Assembly: GCA_000320545.1 (NCBI GenBank)
Contig: ADNK01001091.1
Span: forward strand, 1 to 55,000
Length of the DNA stretch: 55,000 nt
Source of the DNA: Bigelowiella natans CCMP2755
Taxonomy: Eukaryota; Cercozoa; Chlorarachniophyceae
Reading direction: 5' to 3'
Shown here piece after piece: positions 37,236 to 48,341 of this stretch; position 1 is the first letter of the stretch; every line of letters starts with the position of its first letter. Made by a program: the position numbers and the translations under genes. The notes under the pieces are model-generated. The model searched no databases. It saw nothing but the letters and a program-made list of their open reading frames with translations, and was not told where the DNA came from.

Positions 37236-38314
37236 TCGGATGAAGTACCACGTGGTGCTAAACACGCGTATGAGTGCACTAGCACGCACACAAACATCTG
37301 CTGCTCTGCTTCTCACGCAGCAGGCAGAGTAGGCAACAAATGTGAATAAAACATGGATCTCCTCCACCATATAATGATGATAGGCCTTGGAACCGATCGT
37401 AAAGAAATCGTGCGCGAAACTTCCAAGTGAGCCGGCAGAGCGCGAGCTGGACACCTACCCTCCTCTATTGAAAAATTATATAATATGTACATACGTGTAT
37501 ATAAACACAACGCGTGTAAAAGTGTGCGCGTATGTTGTTGGTTTGAGAGTATGATCGCATGCAGCTACAGTACGAAAGCTAATCCACTCTCATCAAAATG
37601 GCTGCTTCCTGCCGCTCCCCACTCCCCACCCCAAAATAGCACCCCCACGACTATTACCTTCCACTAACCCCTTCCCACGAATCATCATGGTGGTTGTTCG
37701 TCGTTGTCGTCTTACTTGTGTATGTAGCCGTCAAATACGCAAATCTGCGACGCACCAACAACGAGTGCAAGGCGGCCGCCCCGCTCATCCAGCGCCTGGA
37801 GGCGACCACTGAGAAAGTTATCGAAGAGGAATCGAAGGTTGATTGAGGGAAAGTTAGGGGGGGGGGGAGGGGGGGGAGAAGGGACGGGTGGTGTTCAGAG
37901 CGCGACTCAACGAAGCAAAGAAAACGGGTAGGAGAGGAATTCACAATTTTCTTCGAGAAAGTAGCCAGTACTGGCCCAATTGGGGGACACAACAACGACG
38001 GCAATACACTGTTCTCATAGCGGAGAACAGTGTCAAACTCATTCGTGTGCCATATCGACCACAACTTCAATATATTGAGGTGAATCGACTCCTCAGGCTA
38101 CTTGTGTTCGTTTTAGGTGTTGGTGAATGCTATAGAGAAAGAAGAAAAGGTTATACCTACTACTCGTGGGTGCTATACGATATCGTCGTCGGTATCCTAC
38201 TATCTGAACCGACTCCTGAGGCTACTTCGTCTTTCCTGTGCTCAGGTGTTGGTGAATGCCATTGAGAAAGAAGAAAAGGTTCTCGTCAAAGCTATCGAAA
38301 AGGAGGAGGAACAG

Positions 38315-38345
<31 letters not shown>

Positions 38346-38363
38346 CTATTGTTGTCGTTATTA

Positions 38364-38394
<31 letters not shown>

Positions 38395-39094
38395 CTGGTA
38401 CTCTAAAATCTTGTATAATCTCGTTGTTTGTGTCTTTATTATAGTACCTTCTTGTTTCACTGGCATGCAGCATTCGTGTTCAAACGATTCGACTCAATAA
38501 ATAGATTAAGAAATGAAGTATGCCGGGCGGTGGCGGTTGTGCTGATGGCGGTGTTGTGCTGAAATCCTTCTTATTTATTCGCAAGACCGGATTAGGTGGA
38601 AAGAAGATTACGAGCTCATCTATTTGTTTTATGTATTTTCCTTCAGATATTCTCCGGCATTGAAGAACGTGTGTTAGCTCTCGAAGGAGAGGTTTTGCCT
38701 ATTCTTATTCAAATAGTTCTGTCGGTGTCGTCATCGTTGATTGCAGCTATCAAATCACATTTGTTGTCATCATAGTGACCACTTTCTCCATCAAAAGCGG
38801 TTTATTTCCCTTCTGTCGTCCTCTTTCCTCTTTGCTCACTCTTTCTTCTTCTTCTTTCTCTTCCTAATCAGTACTATAAGGACGAAGAGATATCAGCTAG
38901 GATGAAGAAAGAGGTTGTTAACGATCTTGCCTTCTTCCTGAAGGGTGTCGGAAGAGACTTCTCTGAGGCTGAGAAGGGCGTTGAGGGGTAAATCAGTAAG
39001 GAGGAACACCAAACAATTCTTGCAGATACATTACATAGTGTAGCTTTCCTTGTAATCGTAGTTTTCTCTCTCTCTCTCTCTTCCTCTTTTATGT

Positions 39095-39132
<38 letters not shown>

Positions 39133-39312
39133 GAAGAGAGAAAGAGAAAAGCTTATGCATGAAATGAAGTGTAAGTACACTGACTCCCACTCTCTCCGGT
39201 GGCTCACTTGTAGATACGCAAAGAGACTAGGAAATGCTATTGTCCAGGGAGAGCAAAGGTGCCGGTCAATGAAAAATGAGCTGCGTTTTTTTCAATTTTT
39301 CTGTCTTTTCAG

Positions 39313-39382
<70 letters not shown>

Positions 39383-39559
39383 GTATTCCTTGACTCCTAC
39401 ATCCCTCCCCTCCTTTTCAGACTGATTGCGAAGGAAAATAACAACATTTTTGCGAAGTTCATTAGAGCAATTACGCGCGAGGTGTGTTACCTGCCACTCG
39501 TTTAACATGTCGTCGACCATCTAGCAGCTTTAGTTGAAAGATTCTTTTTTCCATCAGTT

Positions 39560-39592
<33 letters not shown>

Positions 39593-39971
39593 GACACCAC
39601 ACTCACACATACACACAAAAAGAGGGAGGGGGGGGGGTAAATGGAGAGCAAGAAAGAGTGGAGAGTATCCTTGGAAGAAAGCAAGTGTTTATTAATTCTT
39701 TCCAACCGCTCACAATGGATAGGAGGAGAAAGTGTTGAAGGAGCTCGAAATGGACGTGAAAGACGTGGAACAGCTCCTAGCGAAGGCGTTCGGTTCAGGT
39801 CAGTGTAGCGCTAACCTATTCACTACCGTACAGCTGCAGCTGTCTATTCTCCCAGTAACTCTACTTCCGTCATTTTTTGTCAACTCTCTCTTCTCTCCTG
39901 CAGGTGCTTCCTCTCAGTCGAGACGAACTTCGGGCGTTACAGGACTTGTGTCTGGCGCTGCGGCACAATAA
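34154..39971 (+). CDS. VDE: Violaxanthin de-epoxidase, thylakoid lumen
   Basis: VDE turns violaxanthin into antheraxanthin and zeaxanthin with ascorbate in the acidified lumen (heat dissipation). Twenty exons keep phase and give 615 residues: 34154-34762, 34859-34948, 35068-35108, 35213-35272, 35493-35544, 35728-35817, 36057-36121, 36480-36537, 36690-36747, 36930-36987, 37075-37120, 37384-37426, 37728-37837, 38117-38149, 38246-38314, 38647-38691, 38872-38987, 39421-39481, 39723-39798, 39904-39971. Residues 1-25 form a signal peptide, a Gln-rich transit region follows, and RR at 136-137 plus a hydrophobic core to about 174 is a Tat lumen signal. The Cys-rich domain reads DCLFQQCRLELFACLANTVC and RCGDLF. 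The lipocalin barrel reads FTGDWYITLGENELFDTFDC and [20 protein letters not shown]. The Glu-rich tail carries two copies of VLVNAIEKEEK. Confidence 0.95.
35992..36052. repeat. (TC)n-(TG)n compound repeat before a splice acceptor
   Basis: A (CT)n tract at about 35992-36025 followed by (TG)n to about 36047 ends at the acceptor of VDE exon 7 (exon starts 36057), taking the place of an ordinary pyrimidine tract. Confidence 0.9.
37160..37232. repeat. (AT)n-(GT)n compound microsatellite
   Basis: Lies in the VDE intron between exons 11 and 12. Open frames here are artefacts. Confidence 0.95.
38078..38280 (+). repeat. Tandem duplication of an exon with its 3' intron end in VDE
   Basis: The stretch at about 38084-38150 (CGACTCCTCAGGCTACTT, then the acceptor and GTGTTGGTGAATGC) recurs at about 38209-38279 with few changes. 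Both copies carry an acceptor and encode VLVNAIEKEEK. The first copy now ends in a donor (exon 38117-38149); the second runs on into VLVKAIEKEEEQ (exon 38246-38314). Confidence 0.85.
39316..39380. repeat. (AT)n-(GT)n compound microsatellite
   Basis: Lies in the VDE intron before exon 18; the (GT)n part ends 40 bases upstream of the acceptor at 39420. Confidence 0.95.
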
Positions 39972-40638
39972 TGCCCAAACCACAGCTAGACAGCAGTATG
40001 AACGGCATGAACTCCATGTATCATCGTCTTCCAACACTGCCCGACTTCATGATGTGACCTGATGACAGCTCTGCTTAGTGCGGACATGTCTAGATGTACG
40101 TGTGCTTAGTTGCAGAGGTGAAACACACATCATCATGCAAGCTCTAGAGCTAGCAAGACCTAGAGGCGGCCATGCTACATGTACCCATTCGGCAAGCTAG
40201 CTAGCAAGTCGATAGTTCGTGCCGCAAGCGCGTAGCATGTTGCATGTGCAATCAAGATTGCTAGACAAACATGCCTGCAAATTAGTGCAATGTGTGCAGC
40301 TAGGCTAGTAGGCAGCAGTGCATGCACACACATCTAGACATGCACATGCTCTAGTGCTAGCTAGCTAGCATGTGCTAGTGTGCAAGGTGCAGTCGCTGCA
40401 CTAGGGCATCTAAGCTCATGCTACCCAGCTACATCTAGACTTGATCAGATGTACAGACGTTGACTGGAAAGCCAAAAGAATCATGCTTGGCAGCCAAAAC
40501 TTTTGCCATTATCAACTGCAAACATGCACGTCCATGTTGTGCATTGTCACAATGCTGCTCTGCACGTGCATGCTGAAACTTCATAGTACGTCACATTAGC
40601 CAACATCGAAATCGTTACAAATTTTAGTTGTTGAACAC
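39972..40638. other. Convergent spacer with the strongest CTAG/GCATGC island
   Basis: This is the 3'-3' spacer between VDE and the R-SNARE. From about 40085 to 40620 nearly every short word is CTAG, GCTAGC, GCATGC, CATGCACATG or TCTAGA (for example GCTAGCTAGCAAG, CTAGTGCTAGCTAGCTAGC). No coding frame is present. It could include polyadenylation signals, but no consensus was sought reliably. Confidence 0.65.
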
Positions 40639-41891
40639 CTAGATTGGTCTCATTGCTTGTTGACTGTGTTTGACTGTATTTGTCATAGCCTTCTTCATGT
40701 GAGCCCAGGAAGGATTACTTGCATTACTCTTTCCATTTTGCTTTGTTCCTCCACATGCGTTCGGCTCGTTTACGCAGACAGAAATTGTAACGATGACTAT
40801 TATTAGCACACTCATAATGACTGCGAGACAAATACCCCATTTTAGATTGTTTTTCCAGAACTTCCACTTGAGATTATTCCCAACATTTTTGAAACCATTA
40901 GCATCGTTGCGAAGGTCCTCTGCATCCTCATCAAGCAGGGCTAAATTTTCTCCACGATCGAGAATACCCCTCATCATGTCCTTGCTTTTTTCTTTCAGCT
41001 AATGAGTTGATAGGAGTGTTTGTATTTGCGAAGCACAATCTATCCATAAACACAAATGCCATGTATCACCTCTGCAACCTGACGATGCACTTTGCTTAGT
41101 TTGGTGCTTCCAAATTCAGTTCCAAGGGCTTCAAGGAAGGACTCACATTTAGAATACAGAGTATCTGAACAATGAAACATTATCAGAAATGAGTGGCGAA
41201 GACTCTGAAATATCTGCATCAGTACTATGTTTTGCTTTCTGGACTTCTTCCTTGCTACAGGTGGAAGTAAACTCTGCGACGAATTTTTTTAAAAGAAGAC
41301 TTTGGCTTTTTTCAAATCCATTCTTTTTACCATCCAAGAAAGTCACCTTCAATCCACATAATTAAACTTTTGAAGCATCTCATTAACATTGTTGAAGCAC
41401 AATAATTACCGCAAAAAATGCGCATGAATTTTCCTCCTCCGGTCGAAAAATGACATGAATCGTGTAATCGTCTTTATCGGATTTAAACGATTTTATCTGC
41501 ATTAAGTAAATTTAGTCTTTGTGTGAGAAACTGAATGAACACAGTTGTAAGGCAAATGTATTCTGCCGACGCATTTGCTTGTACTTGTTTACTTATCTTT
41601 CACAGTCACATTTCACATTTCTCTACACTGAGGTCACACATGAATTCATTGGAGTATTTGCATCAACATTACGCTTCTGGCTCTATTCCCACGGTTGCTT
41701 GCATCTTTCATCATTTTCTCAGCGATCTTCTTGCATTTAGGTTCAATGTCCTTAATTTTCTTCTTCTCAGCCTTGCTCTGCCGCTTTTTAGGCCATCGGA
41801 CAACCACCACCGACGGGCATACCTCCCGCTTGGAGTCTACATCTGGTAAACGGAAGGCGGCAAGATAGAGAACGGTGCTGCCTTCCGCCAT
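40639..41891 (-). CDS. Longin-type R-SNARE (VAMP/SEC22-like)
   Basis: Five exons (41891-41841, 41496-41410, 41346-41226, 41164-41070, 40998-40639) keep phase and give 237 residues. The N-terminal longin fold is MAEGSTVLYLAAFRL, then TIHVIFRP and CAFFAVTFLDGKKNGFE. The SNARE helix follows: SKVHRQVAELKEKSKDMM and GILDRGENLALLDEDAEDL, with the zero-layer Arg in LDRGE, which defines an R-SNARE. A basic juxtamembrane WKFWKNNLKW precedes the membrane anchor (CLAVIMSVLIIVIVTISVCV), and there is an unusual 40-residue tail after it. The protein drives vesicle fusion with three Q-SNAREs. VAMP7-like and SEC22-like assignments remain open. The exon 3 donor (41226) is the least certain. Confidence 0.82.
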
Positions 41892-43385
41892 TGGTCTGGT
41901 CTCTCTCTTTTGTTGGTGTTGGTGTTCTTTTTCCAGACACACATTGTGATGCAATCAACCAACGCTCAGAACAACAAAACCTCCTCAAATTGCTACTTGC
42001 GACAACAAACGCGGTCGTTCACGTGCTGGTGGGAAGTTTGTGCTGCTGGGTACAAGCTCCGTTGCTTGGCATGTCACCATGCAGTTGCTGTTGCTGCACT
42101 ACCGATGTTGTCATTTGCAGGGTGAACGTGGTTGTGCACGGAAATTGAACACCTCTTGTTGGAATCATGGGAATGTTGGAATGTCGAAATGAACACGAAT
42201 CTTGACCCTTGAATCTGCACACGTTGCACGCGTGTCAGGTTTCTTGTGTGTTGCGCGTAAGGTGTTCACAGGCCGAGGCGCTACGTGCACAAGTAGGCAG
42301 GGGGGGGGAAAGGCACGTTTGCTTCCTTTTGAAGAGTTGTGTTTATTTTTATTAAAGATTATATTTTTATTAAATCGTGCACTGCGTAATCATTCGCGAA
42401 GCTTTCGCGAATGCCGCCGCACGTGGGGCAGCACACTTCCGGTGTGCTGCCATGAGTCCCGCCGGAACCCACGTGCCTATGCTGTATTAATATCTACGTT
42501 ATCTATATTCTATATCCGCGACAACCCCTTTGTTGTCGCACGTGACTTGTGCCCGCGTAGTGGTACGCGCTACACCTCCCCCAAGTCACGTTGCTCCTTC
42601 CTTCCTTCCTTATTCCCTTAGACCTTCATCGCTTTCGGAACTTCACCAACCACCAGGTAATAGATTCCTCTCTAACCTTATCTCCTTTGTCGCTTACCCA
42701 GAACTCACCTTCGTCCTCCTGGGCGTGTCGCTCTAGCGCTGTTCGCGAGTCCACAACACAATCAATTTTTTTGCATGGACAGCCTGCACAAGCCACAGCA
42801 AAGAAAATGCAAATGATCATCAAGTTTCCACAATGAGGTGCAAAAACAAGCAAATGACCTTTGAATGCTGACACCAAAGCAGTGTGCGCATGCTTGCGAG
42901 GCCATCAGAGTTGAGAGGAAACAAATCGGTGGAATGGGTCCGATTTTGAGCAATTGACTGGACGCGCGCGCACACGAATGCTGACAGTCTAGAGTAATGA
43001 TTCATGCTGTCGCATTGACAATGCTAGAATGCTGCTACAAGGAAAAGATGGGACTACTCGGTGAGATGTGTTGTCTAGCTTCGTGTAATTTGTGTTTGTA
43101 CGCTTGTTTCTTGGTCTCCATCGCACAGCTGAATGTAGTAGCCAGCATGTCAAGGCATCAAGATGTTCTGCTGGCTGAACATGATTTGTATTTTTTACAA
43201 CGAACGTATCCAAATGGATCCACAAACTTTATATTTGTTCCTAGTTGCTACATGAGCTCTTACACCGTGCCGTTACTGCGCAGGCACGATTTCAAAACTG
43301 GTGCATCGATCGTATCGTGCATCGAGATACACCACACATATTGGCATAACGTAACACGTGGTCTGTAGTCCTTTCATATTGTAAA
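41892..43385. other. Spacer between R-SNARE and globin genes with a hairpin cluster
   Basis: Plus and minus open frames here match no family. The notable content is a cluster of perfect hairpins at 42391-42601 and CA/CGCG-rich and GCATGC-rich sequence at about 42880-43010. Because gene orientation otherwise alternates, a plus-strand gene might be expected here, but I cannot support one. Confidence 0.45.
42391..42601. repeat. Cluster of perfect inverted repeats (hairpins)
   Basis: Stems, all perfect: CATTCGCGAA 42391-42400 with 42404-42413; GGCAGCACAC 42427-42436 with 42442-42451, nested inside CACGTGGG 42420-42427 with 42468-42475; CGACAAC 42519-42525 with 42532-42538; ACGTGACTTG 42540-42549 with 42592-42601, which encloses CGCGTA 42554-42559 with 42564-42569. 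Loops are 3-6 bases for the simple stems. The block is more GC-rich than its surroundings. Confidence 0.85.
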
Positions 43386-44424
43386 CTATCCAGCAATAGC
43401 TAGTCGCCCGTGAGCCTTCGAATAGGCGGCATGCAACTCATCCGTTAATCTTGATGTAACCTGAGAGATGAGAGGGAGGGGAAAGAAGAGCAAAGGGGGT
43501 AGAGAGGAAATAAAGGGACATGGAGGAGTTTTTAGATAGGACATTCAACAACGAATCGGGTGAAACTATTCGAGCTTTCCTGTTTGGTTAATGCACATTT
43601 ATGTGTCAGAACTGGTGAGCATATAATTTCAATTTAAACATGCTACTATCGCTGAAATATTTGTCGTCGCGATTCTAATACCTTTTTCCATATCTGGATA
43701 AGCTGTATGGTACCAAGCTTCCCGAGCCTCTTCTGGATCGTCTGCACTAGTGCCATACCGAAACCTATTATTACATATCTATATATTTATGTGATAGATG
43801 GTCCATTAGCAAAAGCAATAGGCTGTGCATCTGGATCATAGCATTAGACACCAGGACAGTGTATACGTGATTTTGTTTGAAAATGGATACCATCAAAATG
43901 TTCCTTGGTCAATTTGTAATGGCGATGGCTGTTTGCGAAAGACGATGTGAGCTTCTTCAAGTCATCCTGATAAATAGTAAATGGCCTGAAGTACCACGAT
44001 TTACTGTTTAAATTGTATGGACCTTTCCCTTTACCAATCGCGTGATAGCTGATTGGATCATTCTTGCCACAAGAATATGCTCTTGTGGAAATTTTTTCCT
44101 GTAAAAGGCAGACTGTAAGCTCAAGTGAAAGTTTAAGCAATCATAAGTCGGAGATAGGGAGGACATCATTGTTTACTGGATATCAGGGCAAAACTTGAAG
44201 TATGCGTTCATGAACTCTGAGTGGAAGGATTCTAGATTCAATGGCCCCGCTTTCAGTGACACAACCCCATTATCGTCCATAACTTTCAGCGAATTTATGC
44301 CAACTGCTTCCTTGCTTTCATCCGACGCATCGCTTTCGCCTTTCTCGAACTGAGCAACTTTGTGAACTAGATCGCTGCACGCGATGCGCCACGAGAGTCG
44401 AATAAGCTCCTGCTGCGCCACCTT
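43386..44424 (-). CDS. Single-domain globin-like haem protein
   Basis: Five exons (44424-44177, 44098-44035, 43966-43891, 43764-43682, 43460-43386) keep phase and give about 181 residues. The A helix is QQELIRLSWRIACSDLVHK. After a roughly 35-residue polar insert comes FHSEFMNAYFKFCPDIQ, which matches the globin B-C-D region with Phe and Pro. KFPQEHILVARMIQSAITRL fits helix E. LTSSFANSHRHYKLTKEHFD fits helix F with a candidate proximal His. FGMALVQTIQKRLG and the last exon (SRLTDELHAAYSKAHGRLA) fit G and H. It would bind haem and oxygen or nitric oxide. A first exon with MGNSNAKGDMNVGF (about 44513-44463) probably precedes it but its join is not in phase. It is divergent from the RBR ligase. 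Confidence 0.75.
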
Positions 44425-44874
44425 CTAAGAAAATATTCCATGTTAAGAAGCTAACATTCGACCTGGAATCATAAACCCCACATTCATATCTCCCTTTGCA
44501 TTTGAGTTCCCCATTAGAAATTCGTTCTACGCGGGTTCTGCGGTGGAGTCGATGCGTTTTCGCGCGGCTGACTCAAAGCTGTTGAGCGGATCCCAGCACG
44601 TCAAAACCTTCCGAGACTCTTCATGTGCATCACATGACTGTGTTTCTACACTTCGTTTTCGTTCCGGCTCACTCATGAGCAACGGGCGGGATGAGCAAGC
44701 TCAAAAGCGTCTCTGCCTCAACCTAAGCTCTTCATTCCTCGTGTGACCTCATCCGACTACCTTCCTCTGTCTCGGGACTTCATGTTAGTAGCTGTTAAAT
44801 CCCGGATATATCACTTCGGAGACCACTGCGGGATGTCTCCAGCGGATCTCCCCGTTGCATCCCAATGAAGAAAG

Positions 44875-46286
44875 ATGCTTGCCCTTTCCACTCACACTTG
44901 GGCACATTTCCGGAACCAAAACCCTTGCCACTACGAGTACTTCATTGAGAGAATTCAATCGGTTTGGCAAGTCGCCATTGTAAAATCGCATTCAAGCCGG
45001 GCAAAAAACCACCATGCTTGTGCTCGGGAAGGCCTGCTGCAAAGAAAGCTCCGAGGAGAGGATGAACGTGGGCAAATGATGGAGGACGTCCAGGTGGGTT
45101 GGACTGATCGGACGCATGATGCTTTAATTTATATTCCCATTGATGATGAGTCACAAACTACAAACCTACAGGCTCTGAGCGAAATCTTCACGGACATCGA
45201 TCCGAACTACATCTTTGAAGAACTCCAGTCGCTGCCCCCCACGCCCGACCGCTGCGTCATTGTTGCCGAAAAGATAGCAAACAATAAGAATGCACCTAAA
45301 AGAAAGTTCTTGGGTACGTTAAATGGCCATTGATGTGCTCTTGTAGACCATAAATTCCTTTAAAAAAGGTGAATTGGATCGCTCTTCTTGCGTCTCTGGA
45401 CAGGAAAAGAAGTTTATGGATGAAATAGACGTTGAGGAGGCTGCACGAGGGAGGGGAATGTTTGCAAATGGCTTTCCTGACCCTGGAACTGCGTCCGAAT
45501 CGGTGGAGTACAAGGAACTGTGCTGGCTTTACCTGAAGAACGAATTCACTATGATTTCAGCTAATCACATACGGAGCATTCTCTCCCTAGCAAATGGAAG
45601 GTAAAACCCTGCTCTGTTGCTCATACGTGTGTATCATAGCATTGAATAATGAAGATGTTTTGTATCACAGGTATTTCCTTGCTAGATCCATGCTAGCAGA
45701 AGACGTTAGCGGAGGTATTCGACGATAAATTCCACTATCCTGATCCCACTGAGATGCTGTCCTGACATTTTACAGGTGAAGCCATTGTTTTTGCTGGAGC
45801 AAAAAGACGAAGGAAGAAAGGAAAGCGAGAAGCTGGGGCAAAATTTTTGCGGAAGGTTCACAACAACACGAAAATTCGCCTATCCTAGTCGTCTTGAACA
45901 ACATCTATTTGCTCTGCAGCCGAGGAAACACGAGGAGGTCCCTGAAAGAATCAAGTGCGACGCATTTCATCGAGAGTACGCATACTCGCATAAGGTTTAG
46001 CTTTAATGAACAATGTGATCCCATAACAATGTGATCCCATGGCGTACCTGATTAATCTTTTCATTTGTCCAATGCTACTCCACTTCAGGAGGCAATGATT
46101 CGAGCAAGGAAGAACGTATATTACAGACAGAGTTTGACTGGAACTATTCTTATTATGCAATTACTCTTGCTACCTTAGGAGATCATAAATGATCATGAGA
46201 ACCGTCTAGCGATCTGCCGTGCAGAGGGACTACTCCTCACCTGCGAATGCTGCTTTGAAGATGTACACCGACCATATCGGAAGAGG

Positions 46287-46335
<49 letters not shown>

Positions 46336-46559
46336 GAGGGGTGGTGGGGGGGGGGGAGAGAAAGGAAGGAGCACAATTGGTTGGTTAATTTCTTTGAGGA
46401 AATTGTGTGTAAGAATACGCGTCAAAATGGCACTGCTTAATACTAAATTTATCAGGAAGTATTGCCGGAGGACATGGTCGAGTGCAATAAAGGCCATCCT
46501 TTTTGCAAAGTAATATTTACCCAATTCGTGGGGTATATTACCAACGCCAAACAAGATGC

Positions 46560-46596
<37 letters not shown>

Positions 46597-46852
46597 TTTA
46601 AAGGAATGTGTCCGACGAACAGCGAATGAGGTCATTGGACTCGGGAAATTTAGGGTAAACAATAGTCAACGAGCACACGCACACACACACACACGCACAC
46701 ACTAGGGACGGGGTGTGTCTTTCTTACCTCGTTCTCTTTCTTCCTACTCGCGTATGTATTCTGCAGGTAGGGTGTTTACATATGGCGGGATGCAGTGAAG
46801 GTGACGTGAACCCACCCTTTAGCTCGAAGATTATACCAGAAGTTTTGAGCAC

Positions 46853-46886
<34 letters not shown>

Positions 46887-48341
46887 TGCTGCTCCTGCCT
46901 AATGTATGATATACCCTGTCTCATTATTGTTTCTTTCTCGCACACAGAATTTCCCCTGTTCGCCCTCAAGGAGTCGTTGCCAAAGTCCATATTCGATGGG
47001 TATGAACGGAGGGTGCAGGTAACTAAAGTGTGATGGCGACGGGACTCTGATATGCATCTCTCCCCTACTATTTAATAACTGGGCGACTCTTACGTGTTTT
47101 CTTTCGGGAAAGGAACGAGATATCGAGACAGCCGGGCTGAGCGGCCTAGAAAGGTCCAAAACGATAGAGAGAGAAAAGCGCAATCCTGACAAAATTGTTA
47201 GGTTCTAACCCTGGTATGAATATGTGATAAAAACGTGTTCGTGTAGATGCCCCTTCTGCTCGTATGCAGTAATAATGGAGTCGAAAGCAGACTCGGTCTT
47301 CCGCTGCAAGTCTCCAGCGTGCGGGTTGCTATTGTTGCATTGTTGATATAAAAACTATGATGGTGGTGATTATGAGAGTGATGATAACGTGTTAAGGATT
47401 TTAGCGAAGTTTTGTCAACACAATCGCGAGAGCTGAGAATATCAGTCAATCCATGGCCGTTTGATAGAAAGGAGTCTTGTCGCTGGTGCAAGGAGCCTTC
47501 TCATATCCCGCTACGATGTGATGAAGTAGAGAAAAAATCCGAGAAGGATATGAGGTGCTTCATCGAAGAAAAGGTTAATTAGTAATCTCGCTCCCACTCC
47601 CCCCTTCCTATCGTGATACATGGATATGTGCGTGCGTGCTTGCTTGCATATGTGTTGTAATGCGGACAGTATTGTAACAAACATTAACGGGCTTCTCACC
47701 CAGATAAGCCACGCCGCATATGCATGACTATCACTCGAAAGGAAATCGCTTGCACAACTAGTACTTACTACATACAACCCCTAGATGACACAAGCCCTCG
47801 TGCGAAATTGCTGGAAGTGTAAGCGCAACTTCTTCAAGGTCGAGGGCTGCAACCATATGACTTGCTCTTGCGGCGCAGAGATGTGCTATCTTTGTGGCAA
47901 ACGTCTCGCAAAGGTATGGCTGCGGCGAAGTTTTTATGACGTTTGACATGTTCAATTTTATCGAAAGAAGAAAAGACAATGGGAAGCTCGAAGGAGAATG
48001 CTGAATCTATTTCTTCTAGGGAAAATATATGGAACACTTTGGTGAAGATAAACCCTGTAAGCTCACAACCAATACGAAGGTAGGTCTATAGTGACATTTC
48101 AATTCTACAACTGATAAGGAGAATGCCCATAATATGGTTGGCTTTTTTGCTGCTGACCATACAGGCCTTCAATCGTAAAAGGGTACAGGAAGCAGGTAAG
48201 GCAGCCCTCTCCAAATACCGAGAGGATCACCCAGAAGTTCATAATTTGGAGTTGAAGTACAACCCAATGGGAAATGGCAAGGGGAAGAAGAAGAAGATCC
48301 GCCAAGCAAAATCAAAACGAAAGCGAAAGCGGAGGCGATAG
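44875..48341 (+). CDS. RBR-type E3 ubiquitin ligase, RNF216 (TRIAD3)-like
   Basis: Eighteen phase-consistent exons give 567 residues: 44875-45093, 45172-45313, 45369-45600, 45671-45714, 45776-45855, 45920-45994, 46089-46115, 46179-46262, 46456-46509, 46604-46654, 46767-46800, 46948-47018, 47113-47153, 47247-47324, 47468-47573, 47785-47913, 48020-48079, 48165-48341. A CUE/UBA-like helix (LSEIFTDIDPNYIFEELQ) comes first. RING1 has CECCFED, VECNKGHPFCKECV and CLHMAGCSE. The IBR has CPFCSYAVIM, FRCKSPACG and CRWCKEPSHIPLRCDEVEK. RING2 has NCWKCKRNFFKVEGCNHMTC followed by CSCGAEMCYLCGK; the Cys in NHMTC is the expected thioester site. The tail is very basic (KSKRKRKRRR). RBR ligases take ubiquitin from E2 onto RING2 before transfer. 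The start could instead be at 45076. Confidence 0.9.
46293..46352. repeat. (GA)n and poly-G tracts in the RBR gene
   Basis: (GA)n at about 46293-46333 and a G-rich run to about 46359 in the intron after exon 8. Further (GT)n at 46561-46594, (CA)n at 46678-46700 and (TA)n at 46856-46882 lie in the next introns. Confidence 0.9.

Noticed and set aside
42202-42621. Plus-strand frame of 139 residues over the hairpin cluster
   Set aside because: Composition is irregular, no start context or family motif, and the DNA is dominated by inverted repeats.
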